Source: Anaerolineae bacterium (lineage in GTDB: Bacteria > Chloroflexota > Anaerolineae > Anaerolineales > Villigracilaceae). Taken from it: DNA of 44,124 nucleotides. The DNA lies in the NCBI GenBank assembly GCA_018645405.1, contig JABGOQ010000023.1, positions 1 to 44,124 of the forward strand. Direction: 5' to 3'. Positions 7,949 to 16,505 of this stretch are shown in pieces. Each line of letters begins with the position of its first letter. The stretch's first letter is position 1. The position numbers were made by a program, and so were the translations under genes. The notes beneath the pieces were generated by a model. The model did not search any database, was not told the origin of the DNA, and saw nothing but the letters and a program-made list of their open reading frames with translations.

Positions 7949-9922
7949 CTAGAATAATGCGGCCACCATGCCATTTACAGCCAAAACGATCACAATGACT
8001 AGGGCGCACAGGGTCAGGAAGGTGTAATAGGATCGCCTTGCTCTGGGCCAGTATGCCTTACGCCAGGCGATAACCGTGACCACAACCGCGCCGGCAGCCA
8101 GCAACATCAGGCCGGCAAAGATCCACAGCAGCAAAGGAGTCTCCGCCTGATAGAGGGGTTGAAATGAAGTAAGGAACAACATTTGCAAAGTCGCGCTCTC
8201 ACGGATCATACTGACAATGCTGATGAAAAAGGCGATCAGCATTACGCCATGCAGCAAGACGAGACCAATGCCGATCTTCCATAATCGCTTTGCTGCCAAG
8301 TTAGACTCTATCTGTTGTGTCGGCTTTCCGCGCAATCGGGCAACCACAAATTGCCCAGGTAGCACGAGAACTGTTGAAAAGAGTCCCAGTAGGCCAAATG
8401 CCAGCAGGGTGAGCGCTAACGAGCCTAGCTGAACAAGCATTGTTGTAGTTGGAGACAGATCGGACAGGCAGGTTGTGTCAGGCTCCTGAGCTGGGTTGTC
8501 TATAAATTGAATGACTATCTCGTCAACGCATTTGTCGCCGAACGCTACGACATGGCTCCCGGTCGGATGGACATAGTTGTAGCTGTTCGAGAGATGTTTC
8601 GCCGCCTCATCCGCAAACCAGGGAGGCGTAACCGGGTCGAAGTGCCCCGACAGCAATAAAGTGGGGATGTCGCTCACGACTGGCTCATCTACTGTTGGCG
8701 GCAATGGCTCTACGGACCAAGACGCGCAGGCATCGAGCATAGATTGCAACTCATCCTTGCCGTTATCTGCAATAATTGGCCGCACGCCATCCAGGGGAGC
8801 GTCTTCCATCACAAAATCAGCATCCTCGGCACAGATAACCGACATGTACATCCCATCACTAAACTCACGGTCAAAAGTCAACATGTCCATCAATACCGCT
8901 AAGAGGCTATAGTTGCCCCTCTCCACTGTAGCAACCAGGCGCGGAAAGATGAGGTAGGCGCCATGCAGATAGGCGATTCCTGCAACTTGCCTTATCAACT
9001 CGTTGCCATCCAATTCGAAATCAAAGGTCTGGCCTGTCATATTATCGGTGATAGACAGGGGCACTGGCTGCTGATTGAACTGGTCTACCAAAGTGGAGAA
9101 ACGCTGCTCCAGGTCAGGGTAGTCAACCCGGCAGGCGGCATTGGCTTCACACGCGTCAAAGAATTCGCGAAAAATACGCTCTGTAGCTTGCGGGTTGACC
9201 ACGAGAAAGTTCAAGTCTGTGGGCACTACCCCGTCCAGAATGACGCTGCGCAGATGCTCGGGGTGGTTTTGTATCAGGTGCAGGCCCAGTAATGTGCCAT
9301 ACGAGGAACCATAGAAGTTGATTTCATCGTAACCCAGCGCCACCCGGATGGCCTGTACGTCGGCCGCGTTTTCGAGACTATCGAAAGCGGACAGGTTGAT
9401 GCCCTCGGCTTGCAGCCGCTGATAACACGCCTGGTGGGCCTCTTGTTCTCGCTGATTTTTTGCCTCATCTGGCAAGGTCAAGAGTTCTCCTTGCAGGTCG
9501 AAAATCTCTGGACACAGCAAGTTGGGTTCCGAGTAGAGTGTGCCGCGCTGGTCAAAGAGGACGATGTCGCGTTTTTCGAGGATGGCGCTGCCAGACGCCT
9601 CTCCGCTATATCCAATGCCCGAGCCGCCTGGGCCGCCGGAACCGATAAAGAGCGGATCTGGTTCGGGATTTGCTCCTGTTGCCCTCAAAACTGCCACCGC
9701 TAGACGAATAGTGGGGCCGTTCGGATTGGCATGTTCCTCCGGCACCGTTACGTAACCGCACTCGTAATCGGAAGACAAGTTGAACACGCTGCAATCGGTG
9801 GGTTCAAAAGCATCCGTCTGTTGAGGGTCGGTAATCCCGATGCCTCTTTCCGCGGAAACAGTTGGGACGAGTACCAATGTGAATACAAGAATTATCAAAG
9901 CAAGTAGTTTTTTGTTGGGCAT
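7949..9922 (-). CDS. Exported alpha/beta hydrolase (tripeptidyl aminopeptidase/proline iminopeptidase-like) with C-terminal membrane helices
   Basis: A signal peptide (about 1-24) precedes a TAP-like hydrolase domain: oxyanion-hole loop GSGGPGGSG near residues 94-102, nucleophile elbow GSSYG with Ser207, a probable acid in GHFDPVTPP and a His in TGSHVV. Enzymes of this family release N-terminal residues from peptides outside the cell. After about residue 490 come four hydrophobic helices, an addition to the usual 450-500-residue enzyme that would tether it to the membrane. AAGGAG lies 9 nt before the ATG. It may share regulation with the adjacent class C beta-lactamase-like gene, 47 bp away on the same strand. 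Confidence 0.82.
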   Translation of the reverse strand: MPNKKLLALIILVFTLVLVPTVSAERGIGITDPQQTDAFEPTDCSVFNLSSDYECGYVTVPEEHANPNGPTIRLAVAVLRATGANPEPDPLFIGSGGPGGSGIGYSGEASGSAILEKRDIVLFDQRGTLYSEPNLLCPEIFDLQGELLTLPDEAKNQREQEAHQACYQRLQAEGINLSAFDSLENAADVQAIRVALGYDEINFYGSSYGTLLGLHLIQNHPEHLRSVILDGVVPTDLNFLVVNPQATERIFREFFDACEANAACRVDYPDLEQRFSTLVDQFNQQPVPLSITDNMTGQTFDFELDGNELIRQVAGIAYLHGAYLIFPRLVATVERGNYSLLAVLMDMLTFDREFSDGMYMSVICAEDADFVMEDAPLDGVRPIIADNGKDELQSMLDACASWSVEPLPPTVDEPVVSDIPTLLLSGHFDPVTPPWFADEAAKHLSNSYNYVHPTGSHVVAFGDKCVDEIVIQFIDNPAQEPDTTCLSDLSPTTTMLVQLGSLALTLLAFGLLGLFSTVLVLPGQFVVARLRGKPTQQIESNLAAKRLWKIGIGLVLLHGVMLIAFFISIVSMIRESATLQMLFLTSFQPLYQAETPLLLWIFAGLMLLAAGAVVVTVIAWRKAYWPRARRSYYTFLTLCALVIVIVLAVNGMVAALF

Positions 9923-9969
9923 TTCTTTTTCTCCTTTTTTAAAACATGAAATGATGAGTCAGACATGCC

Positions 9970-11070
9970 TCATTTTGATAGTGAGGAAGCAGCATTGGAT
10001 ACAAGCTGAAACGCGATGGGGGTTGTATCGGGCGAATCCATGTGGTTCGCTATCACAGCGACTGTGACGCCTGTTTCAGCGTCATACACAAGGGTTGAGT
10101 TGTATGAAATTGTCTGTCCGGTGTGAAAATACAGTGTGCGTCCATCACGCTGCGTACGGAAAATCCCACGCCCGAAATCATCGTCTTCACCTGAGAAAAA
10201 GGTCAGCATTTCTGCCAGCGAAGCCGTTGAGAGGACGTCACCGCCAAAGAGCGTTGCAAACCACGCTGTTGCATCAGCGGGGGTGGCAAATAGCGCACCC
10301 GATGCCCATGCCATCGTTCCAATCCCGTTCTGAGACATTGTGGCGAGGCTTTCGCCATTTACCCACGAGTGACCAACCTCGCCGCGCAGCTCTTCAAATC
10401 CGCCAAGAAAAATACTGTCCAGTTCCAGTGGGTCCAGAATCTCATTGCGGAGTACAGCGTCATAGGATTGCCCGGTGGTGGTTTCAATAATATGGCCTAA
10501 CAACATGTAGTTCATGTTTGAATAGGAATGGATCGATCCGACTTCAGCAATTGGCGCTTGCATTCGGTCGATTTGCGATTCGATAGAGTAACGCTTATCG
10601 GGATTTGCCAGAACTTCCTCTATCACAGAGTCGGTAATGGGATCATATAAGCCGCTGCTGTGTTCGAGCAGGTAGCGCACTGTGATATTCCCGGGAATGT
10701 TCGGGCCAACTACGTCTGGTACTAAATCAGCAAGCGTATCATCCAGACTCAGTACACCCTGATCAACCAGCCGGAAAATCAGGGCGGCCGTAAATGTCTT
10801 GGTGGCACTGCCAAGACCAAGCGCCATATCAGTCGTCAGGGCGTCTGTTTCGGTGGACATGCCCGCAGCCGCAACATCAATACGTCCATCAGGATAGCGG
10901 ACGGCGCCAACGATGCCGACCGGCGATTTATCATCAAGCGTATTCTCAAAAACCGTTTGCAACGTGTCCCGGGGGTAATTGGCTGCTGGGACAGAAAGTG
11001 CATTGCAGGCAACGACGCCAGTCACAAGCAATATCACGAGTGTAAGTGAGATGGTAGGTGAGATTTTCAT
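9970..11070 (-). CDS. Serine hydrolase, class C beta-lactamase/D-alanyl-D-alanine peptidase-like lipoprotein
   Basis: Signal peptide with lipobox VVAC (Cys22), then a penicillin-binding-fold domain with all three motifs: SxxK at Ser88-Lys91 (GSATK), YxN at Tyr183-Asn185 (YSN), and HTG at about 316-318 in place of KTG. This pattern is typical of the beta-lactamase-related esterase/peptidase group rather than of true AmpC, so antibiotic resistance should not be assumed. The protein would work at the outer face of the cytoplasmic membrane. It is 366 residues, the usual size. Confidence 0.87.
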   Translation of the reverse strand: MKISPTISLTLVILLVTGVVACNALSVPAANYPRDTLQTVFENTLDDKSPVGIVGAVRYPDGRIDVAAAGMSTETDALTTDMALGLGSATKTFTAALIFRLVDQGVLSLDDTLADLVPDVVGPNIPGNITVRYLLEHSSGLYDPITDSVIEEVLANPDKRYSIESQIDRMQAPIAEVGSIHSYSNMNYMLLGHIIETTTGQSYDAVLRNEILDPLELDSIFLGGFEELRGEVGHSWVNGESLATMSQNGIGTMAWASGALFATPADATAWFATLFGGDVLSTASLAEMLTFFSGEDDDFGRGIFRTQRDGRTLYFHTGQTISYNSTLVYDAETGVTVAVIANHMDSPDTTPIAFQLVSNAASSLSK

Positions 11071-11088
11071 GGTTTTTGTAGTCCTTAG

Positions 11089-11343
11089 CTATTTTTTGCC
11101 GAAAAGCAGGTTGACGATGAACAAAAGCACAACAGCGCCCAGCATGGCCACGCCAAAGCTGTACAAATTGAAACCGGAGACATCCCCAAAGCCAAAGAAG
11201 CTCATAATCCAGCCACCAATGGATGCGCCTATAACGCCAACAATGATGTTCATGATGCAACCCTGCTGTTCATTGCGCCCCATGATCATGCTGGCAATCC
11301 AACCGGCTAGCGCACCAAAAATAATCCAACTTAAAATGCCCAT
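11089..11343 (-). CDS. GlsB/YeaQ/YmgE-family stress-response membrane protein
   Basis: An 84-residue integral membrane protein with three hydrophobic segments and the glycine pattern of the transglycosylase-associated (YeaQ/YmgE) family: GILSWIIFGALAGWIA, then a polar loop, then GVIGASIGGWI. Its exact function is unknown; relatives are stress-induced. The ATG at 11343 is chosen because GAGAGG lies 8-9 nt upstream, whereas the ATG at 11352 would abut that site. It is upstream of the class C hydrolase gene on the same strand. Confidence 0.88.
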   Translation of the reverse strand: MGILSWIIFGALAGWIASMIMGRNEQQGCIMNIIVGVIGASIGGWIMSFFGFGDVSGFNLYSFGVAMLGAVVLLFIVNLLFGKK

Positions 11344-11419
11344 TTCAAACATCCTCTCTTGCGAGAAATTAGGAAGCCAACATTATTGCCGGCCTCAAGA
11401 AAATAAATTGTAAAACTTG

Positions 11420-11890
11420 TTAATCTAAACCTAAACTTGTCTGCAATCTTTCCAGCGCAGCTTTTTCTTTATCGCTCACGTGCACGCCGCCAACACCCTC
11501 CACCTTCTTTGGCCGCATTGGCGACGTCTACGGCGACCTGGTAGAGCCATGACTTGATCTTCGTTTGCTTCTTCAGCAGTCGCTTTGTCGTTCAAGAGCC
11601 CACAGCACTGCCGATGTCGTCCAAAATTTTTTGCTGGTCGACTTCTTCTGCGTCTTCAAGCTCCTCTTCCGCCTGTTCGTCGGATTCATCCTGGTAACAG
11701 GTTAGCAGGGCCCCAACCAGCTCTGTTGAAGGTTCTTCGGCGCGTTCTTCGATGTTTTTTCTAGAGACATCATCTCCTTGATCATCCCGAGAACACCAGG
11801 GCTGGCGCTAATAATGCACATAGCAACAGACATAGGTGTTCAAAGAAGTAGTTCCCATTCTTCGGCGGTGAAACAGGCTTTTGTCGTCAT
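11420..11890 (-). pseudogene. Decayed gene of a small acidic cytoplasmic protein family
   Basis: The start reads MTTKACFTAEEWELLL, then further pieces of one protein appear in different frames: MSVAMCIISASPGVLGMIKE, an acidic DESDEQAEEELEDAEE segment, and finally VHVSDKEKAALERLQTSLG before a stop at 11420. These match, in order, a widespread family of about 160-170 residues of unknown function. The pieces need several frame changes and one early stop, so the gene is dead. The remnant fills the gap between the GlsB/YeaQ gene and the DUF4389 gene. Confidence 0.65.
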
Positions 11891-11948
11891 ACTGTTTTGG
11901 TCTCCTATGATGCCCTCCGGGATCATCTGGTGCGTATGGTGCGAAAGA

Positions 11949-11994
11949 GAGGGTGGAGCCCCCCACCCTCCCCACGCCATAGGCGGCTCCTATG
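11949..11994 (-). terminator. Tandem hairpins downstream of the DUF4389 gene
   Basis: Two adjacent perfect stems: GAGGGTGG/CCACCCTC (11949-11970) and CATAGG/CCTATG (11978-11994). Read leftward, the second-encountered stem is followed by TCTTTCG. They lie 39 bp past the stop of the DUF4389 gene, so they probably terminate its transcript. Confidence 0.5.
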
Positions 11995-12032
11995 CGTTAA
12001 GAAATTTAGGTTCTGTTGGCATTCAATACAGC

Positions 12033-12701
12033 CTAGCGCAAGCTAAATGGCGGATATTCATCAGTCACCAGCAGAATCGCGTAAGCATAAACCCGCAACG
12101 CCCAGCGTCCTACGCCGCCGACGAAGTTGAAGAGAGCTTTTGGATATTGGCCGGTCACCAGAATGGCGAGCCAGGCAAAAATCGTGATAAAGAACGCGGC
12201 GATGCTGAGAAAAAACAGGACGACAAAATGCGGGGTCGCCAGCAGCCATTTGACCAAGGGCAGCCACCGATTGAGGTCGTTTTCCACGTCGGGATAGTCG
12301 ATCTCCAGGTGGATAGATTGCTCCTCAATGGTTGACGGGTATTGATCGGTAAGTAAGAACAGGTAGGCGCCGGCTCTGTACCCGAAGCGGGTTAGTTCGC
12401 GAGCAAAGTCGAACCACCAGCGGGGGTAACGGTGACGAAAGATGAGCATCAAGGCAGTGGCTACAGCGAGACTACTCGCTAGCCCGCCAACCGTCTCCCT
12501 CATTGTCCGCACAACCTCACCGGCTTCATTGAGGACAACCGTGTTGATGACCGTCTCGCCGGCCCCCGAGATGAGACCCAGAATGACGGTGATGGGAATG
12601 ATCCAGATCAACCGGAAGAAGGTTGTCAGCCTGTCCAGTTTCTCAGGATAGTCAATCTCCAGGCGAGCAGCGTATTCGGCGGTCTTTTTATTTGTATTCA
12701 T
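12033..12701 (-). CDS. DUF4389-family membrane protein
   Basis: 222 residues with two DUF4389-like halves: each starts with an EIDYP strand (near residues 15 and 126), runs into two hydrophobic helices, and ends with a TDxYP motif (TDQYP, TDEYPPF). Four or five membrane helices in total. DUF4389 proteins are of unknown function and often occur in actinobacteria and Chloroflexi. AAAAGGAG lies just before the ATG. Flanked downstream by a decayed gene and upstream by a broken CPBP protease gene. Confidence 0.85.
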   Translation of the reverse strand: MNTNKKTAEYAARLEIDYPEKLDRLTTFFRLIWIIPITVILGLISGAGETVINTVVLNEAGEVVRTMRETVGGLASSLAVATALMLIFRHRYPRWWFDFARELTRFGYRAGAYLFLLTDQYPSTIEEQSIHLEIDYPDVENDLNRWLPLVKWLLATPHFVVLFFLSIAAFFITIFAWLAILVTGQYPKALFNFVGGVGRWALRVYAYAILLVTDEYPPFSLR

Positions 12702-12832
12702 TTTTTACTCCTTTTTTAGATAAGTTATGAATTGTTAGACATAATGAAGTGATGAACATCAACAAGATGCCACTGTGCATAGCGCTGTCTGAATAGCGGC
12801 CAGACTTGTTAGGAAATGATCGCTTCGTGTCA

Positions 12833-13746
12833 TCAATTTTGCGTGTGATCAATGGCAGCGTTCTTACGCAAAAGGGTTACAGTAATGATGATGCCGATAA
12901 TCAAGACAGCGGTTACAGCAAGGCCAGCCTCGGGGCCAAAGGCATCGCCTGTGATTATGCCGGGACCCGTTTCCATCAGATTGAAAAGGATGCCGCCTTG
13001 GACAGATTGGCCACTGACTTCAAAGCCAAAGAGATTGCCCTGCGCCCAATTCCAGGAAATATGGAAACCACAAACGCCCCAGATGCCGCCTTCCCATAAG
13101 GCCCAAAGGGCAAGGAAAATGCCGACGAGGACTAGATTGAGAACGGCGACCCAAGACAAATTGGGGTTGAGCAGATGAAGCGCGGCAAAAATCAGCGATG
13201 AAAGCAGCACGCCCAACCATACCTTGCCGGTGCGAGAAATTCTTCTGTGGAAGCCTGTATCCCCCAACCAATCAGGGTGAGCAATACGGGCAGAAGTGTG
13301 ACAAGCCCCTGCTGTTGCGGATCACCTGGTTCAATGGCAACGAAGCCGAACAAGGCCATGATGAGAACGCTGGCTCCAAACATGAGCGTGCCGCCTAGAA
13401 AACCGCGCCCCAGTTTCCGCAGCGCCCCGGCCGGTTCGAGACCGATTGTCCAGAAGGGACGCTTTTCGTAAAAGCGCAGCCACAACCAGAGTGCCAAGGC
13501 AGTGGGGCCAAAGCCCGCAACGAGCATGGTGATCAACTGGAATGCGCCCTGCATCACGGTGGCACTCTCCCCCACAGGAACGATTCCATTTTCTAGCCCT
13601 ATCAGGTCGGCTATGATTTCGCCGAAAATCGGGAAAACGAGGACGAGGACCATGATAAGAATAGGATGGGGGAGTCGTTTCGCCCATCCTGCCAGGTTGA
13701 CAAGGTGGAAATTGGGGTGAACATCTTGTTGAGTCTGTTGGGACAT
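12833..13746 (-). pseudogene. CPBP-family intramembrane protease, broken by an internal deletion
   Basis: Two pieces in different frames make one protein. 13746 to about 13225 encodes four hydrophobic segments and ends in IQASTEEF; the other frame resumes with ISRTGKVWLG and continues AALHLLNPN, CGFHISWNWAQGNLFG and a last helix to 12833. In intact CPBP (Abi/RCE1-like) proteases the EExxxR catalytic motif is followed by about ten more residues before this point. Here the sequence jumps from EEF straight to the next helix out of frame, so the Arg of EExxxR and its neighbours are deleted. The downstream HxxxN motif survives. Confidence 0.8.
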
Positions 13747-13838
13747 AGGATTAACTCCATCTTTAAATTTAAATGGTTTCCGGTAAGTCAGAATTGATAA
13801 AAAGATTTGAGTAATAACTCAAAGCGATGTGGCTTCTA

Positions 13839-14273
13839 CTAAGGAAGTTCATAACCGAACCAATAATAGCCTTGAAGTCCATCAACAACTAAATAACCAT
13901 CATCCTCACAACGGAAGAATGTGCCATGGCTTGTTAGTAAGTCATCCGACCACCATTTTGCATTCAGCGGCGGCTCTGGGACTTCTTCGGTGGGTGTGCA
14001 GGCTTGTGTTAGCATTTCCAGGTCATCGGCGGCGAAATTGAACGCCAGTATAGACACATTGGCATCTACCTTATACTTCACGTAGATATTGGCTGACGAT
14101 TGTGGTAAAAATTCCGGCACCCAGCCCCGTTCGATCTCACCGGCAGCTACAACTGCTTCATAATTTTCATAAGTGTTGCTACGCACATCGCTCAACACAC
14201 TGCATGCAGTGAGCACGATAAAAACTGTCAGCATACCAATTACAAATCGAAATATACACAAATTGTTTTTCAT
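13839..14273 (-). CDS. Hypothetical lipoprotein
   Basis: 144 residues with a lipoprotein signal ending in LTAC (Cys24) and a small globular domain containing GWVPEFLPQSS, a WW pair and a near-C-terminal Cys in FFRCED. Short lipoproteins with the GW(V/I)PxFLP segment occur in several bacteria but have no known role. No strong ribosome binding site is visible before the ATG. It has no obvious functional partner. Confidence 0.65.
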   Translation of the reverse strand: MKNNLCIFRFVIGMLTVFIVLTACSVLSDVRSNTYENYEAVVAAGEIERGWVPEFLPQSSANIYVKYKVDANVSILAFNFAADDLEMLTQACTPTEEVPEPPLNAKWWSDDLLTSHGTFFRCEDDGYLVVDGLQGYYWFGYELP

Positions 14274-14279
14274 AGTTTG

Positions 14280-14770
14280 AATCTTTTATGTTTTGGGTAA
14301 TTGCTTCCCGCTTCGGATGATGACAAAAGAACCGACAGCCAAAGGAGATAGCATAGAGACATTGGAAAGGTTGATCTACTAAACACTTGGCAAATTCATG
14401 AAGGCCCACACCCTGTGCCCGGCAACTATCTAATCCAGCAAAATCGTTCGCATTTTTTCCCTGTATAGCCTGCGGTAAAGTTGGTCTATTTTTGGGTCCG
14501 CGGCGGTGGTTTTGAGCAATATGTTTGTAGTTTTGATGCTTCCTACAGCCAGTTTTTCAGCTTTTTATCATGCTTTCTATACGCACTACTATTTCGTCTC
14601 ATTATAAGGAAGGTGCTTGATTTGAGGATCAGACTACGGTCTTAAGTTAGATGAGACTATAGTCGGACTCAGGATAGGCACTGTACCGTGTCATAGTCTC
14701 TGAGGCAAAAGAAGGGTAAAAACTAAGAGACACATTCCGAGTTGAAAAACTTTTTTAGCTATTTTTAAAA
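14280..14770. promoter_or_regulatory. Gene-free interval with operator-like palindromes
   Basis: No gene is supported. The notable content is two related inverted repeats: AGACTACGGTCT (14631-14642, imperfect) and GACTATAGTC (14655-14664, perfect), with centres 23 bp apart; a further inverted copy of GAGACTAT lies near 14692-14700. This looks like a binding-site array whose target gene has been lost, just left of the tRNA stub terminator. Confidence 0.3.
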
Positions 14771-14774
14771 ACAA

Positions 14775-14800
14775 AAAAAGCACCTGAAAAGGTGCTTTTT
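14775..14800 (-). terminator. Intrinsic terminator downstream of the second tRNA-Met stub
   Basis: Perfect stem AGCACCT/AGGTGCT with a GAAA loop, extended by A-run/T-run pairing on both sides, so it should work in both directions. It lies 5 bp beyond the tRNA stub end. Confidence 0.75.
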
Positions 14801-14805
14801 CTGAG

Positions 14806-14847
14806 TAACGAGGGCAGGATTCGAACCTGCGGCCTCCAGGCTATGAG
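14806..14847 (-). pseudogene. 3' half of a second tRNA-Met(CAT) gene
   Basis: Read leftward: anticodon loop CTCATAG, 3' stem CCTGG, variable loop AGGCC, T arm GCAGG/TTCGAAT/CCTGC, acceptor CCTCGTT, discriminator A, again exactly 42 nt. The 5' half is absent. It is cut at the same base as the stub at 2396-2437 and has the same orientation, but it differs at several positions, so the two are not a duplicated att pair from one event. Confidence 0.75.
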
Positions 14848-14876
14848 CTCGAAGAGCTGGTTTTGTAAGGTATGGG

Positions 14877-15353
14877 TTATACCATCATCCCCTTCGGTCT
14901 ATATTGCAACGCCTCCGCCAAATGTGTGGATTGGATACTCTCTTCCCCCGCCAGATCCGCAATTGTGCGTGCTAATTTCAGGATACGATGATAAGCCCGT
15001 GCGGAGAGTTGCAACTGCGTCATCGCCGCCTTGATGAGTTGCTGCCCTGCGTCATCTAATTCACAAAATTGACGAACTTCTGCGACGCGCATATCGGCGT
15101 TGGTCATTACCCCGTTATCCAAGCCTGTGAAACGCTCGCGTTGACGTTGTCTTGCTTGCTCCACCCGAGCGCGGATTTCGTCCGAGGCTTCTCCCCGTCG
15201 ATTATCGGAGAGTTTCTCAAAATCCACGCGCGGGACTTCAATGTGGATGTCAATACGATCCAGCATAGGACCTGAAATCCGCTTTTGGTAGCGTGTTACG
15301 GTTTGATGGGAGCAGGTGCAGGCTTTGAGACCGTCGTTTGCGTAGCCGCATGG
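14877..15353 (-). pseudogene. comM: comM (YifB, Mg-chelatase-like AAA ATPase) 3' fragment, copy 1
   Basis: Encodes the C-terminal roughly 155 residues of ComM, a hexameric helicase that promotes branch migration in natural transformation. Visible: PCGYANDGLKACTCS (the Cys cluster), TRYQKRISGPMLDRIDIH, SARAYHRILKLARTIADLAG and a normal C-terminus. The chelatase and ATPase parts (Walker A/B) are missing, and an in-frame TAG (15354-15356) stands where the first Cys of NPCPCGY is expected. It cannot be functional. Confidence 0.85.
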
Positions 15354-15535
15354 CTAGGGTTACACACAATAGACCACTTTTTTCTTGCTCAATGAAGAAT
15401 AGAAAGGTAGTTTTGAAAGCATATTTAGGATTGAAAACCACATAGAACACCGTAGCATGAATGCGATTGAATTTCTCATACTGATATAGGACATAATATT
15501 AGCATGTTATGCGCAAAAAGCCGTACATTTCTCTG
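14877..15535 (-). repeat. Left copy of a roughly 660-bp direct repeat
   Basis: This interval is repeated in the same orientation at 38227-38890. The comM-derived part (477 bp in both copies) is about 85-90% identical by eye. The repeat continues past comM through a shared segment (CAAGAAAAAAGTGGTCTATT) and, at lower similarity, to a common CCGTACATTT (15521-15530 and 38876-38885), so the units have nearly the same length. Confidence 0.8.
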
Positions 15536-15581
15536 TCAAATGTATGTAAAATGACATTTACTAAAAAGCATTCTAAATTCT

Positions 15582-16505
15582 CTATTTCCTCGGCAACAAC
15601 CCCGATTCCATGACAATCTCCGCTACAAGCTCTTCCTGCCTATATGCCATGATATGGATGCCGGAAACGCCTTCGATCTCTTTAACTTGCTCAATGATCT
15701 CCATGCAGATTTGTTTTCCTTCGGCTTGTTGCTGCTTTTTCGGAGTCTTTTTTAGCCTATCCACGATTTCATCAGGGATAACGATACCGGGGACTTTGGT
15801 ACGCATAAAGTTGGCTGCACCTGCTGAGCGCAGAGGCCCTACACCAACAAGAATATAGGCCTGTTCATGCAATCTAAAATCGCGTACTTGGCGCATATAT
15901 TCTTTGAAGCGGGGAACGTCGAAACAATATTGAGTCTGGATAAATTGTGCTCCAGCTGCGATCTTCTTTGCAAGGCGTTGGGCGCGCCAATCGTAGGGTG
16001 GAGCAAAAGGATTGGCGGCAGCACCCAAGAATAAATCCGGAGGCGTTGTGATCTTGCGTCCACTCAGGAAGATGCTTTCGTCCCGCATGAGTCTGGCGGT
16101 ACGCAGCAACTGGATCGAGTCAAAATCGAAAACGGGTTTTGCTTCTGGTTGGTCGCCAGCGCTAACATCATCCCCTGTAATTGCCAATAAATTATGCACG
16201 CCCATCGCAGATGCGCCGAGAATATCGCCTTGAATAGCAATCCGATTTCTGTCTCGGGCAGAGATTTGGTAAACTGGTTCGTAACCAGCTCGAGTAAGCA
16301 ACGCACAGATCGATAAGCTGGACATGTGGCAATTGGCGCCAGAAGCATCTACAGCATTGATTCCGTCACAGAAGCCAGCTAGGATCATGGCGGCTCTATA
16401 TACATCTTCGGGGTCGGCACTATCGGGCGGATTTAGCTCTGATGTGATAGCAAAGCGCCCTGAACGCAGCACTTGTTCTAACTGGCTTATTTTTCTTTCA
16501 GTCAT
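15582..16505 (-). CDS. metF: Methylenetetrahydrofolate reductase MetF
   Basis: Interconverts 5,10-methylene- and 5-methyltetrahydrofolate with FAD; 307 residues, the usual catalytic-domain length. Visible: SELNPPDSADPEDVYRAA at the start of the barrel, NCHMSSLS, the QISARDRNR segment, LLAITGDD, GAAANPF and the QTQYCFD strand. I start at the ATG at 16505 (GGAG upstream); the reading frame stays open further upstream, but that region belongs to metV. The metV stop overlaps the ATG, a sign of translational coupling. In this locus it should oxidise methyl-THF made by the 19240-20106 methyltransferase, or run reductively in acetogenesis. Last gene of the leftward train. Confidence 0.9.
   Translation of the reverse strand: MTERKISQLEQVLRSGRFAITSELNPPDSADPEDVYRAAMILAGFCDGINAVDASGANCHMSSLSICALLTRAGYEPVYQISARDRNRIAIQGDILGASAMGVHNLLAITGDDVSAGDQPEAKPVFDFDSIQLLRTARLMRDESIFLSGRKITTPPDLFLGAAANPFAPPYDWRAQRLAKKIAAGAQFIQTQYCFDVPRFKEYMRQVRDFRLHEQAYILVGVGPLRSAGAANFMRTKVPGIVIPDEIVDRLKKTPKKQQQAEGKQICMEIIEQVKEIEGVSGIHIMAYRQEELVAEIVMESGLLPRK

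Noticed and set aside
9970..11070. Beta-lactamase resistance gene
   Set aside because: The motifs (SATK, YSN, HTG) fit the broad serine hydrolase/esterase group; nothing shows beta-lactam hydrolysis.
14785..14880. Small rightward gene from 14792
   Set aside because: Its start is the antisense of the tRNA stub; the peptide beginning NEGRIRTCG is a typical tRNA shadow.
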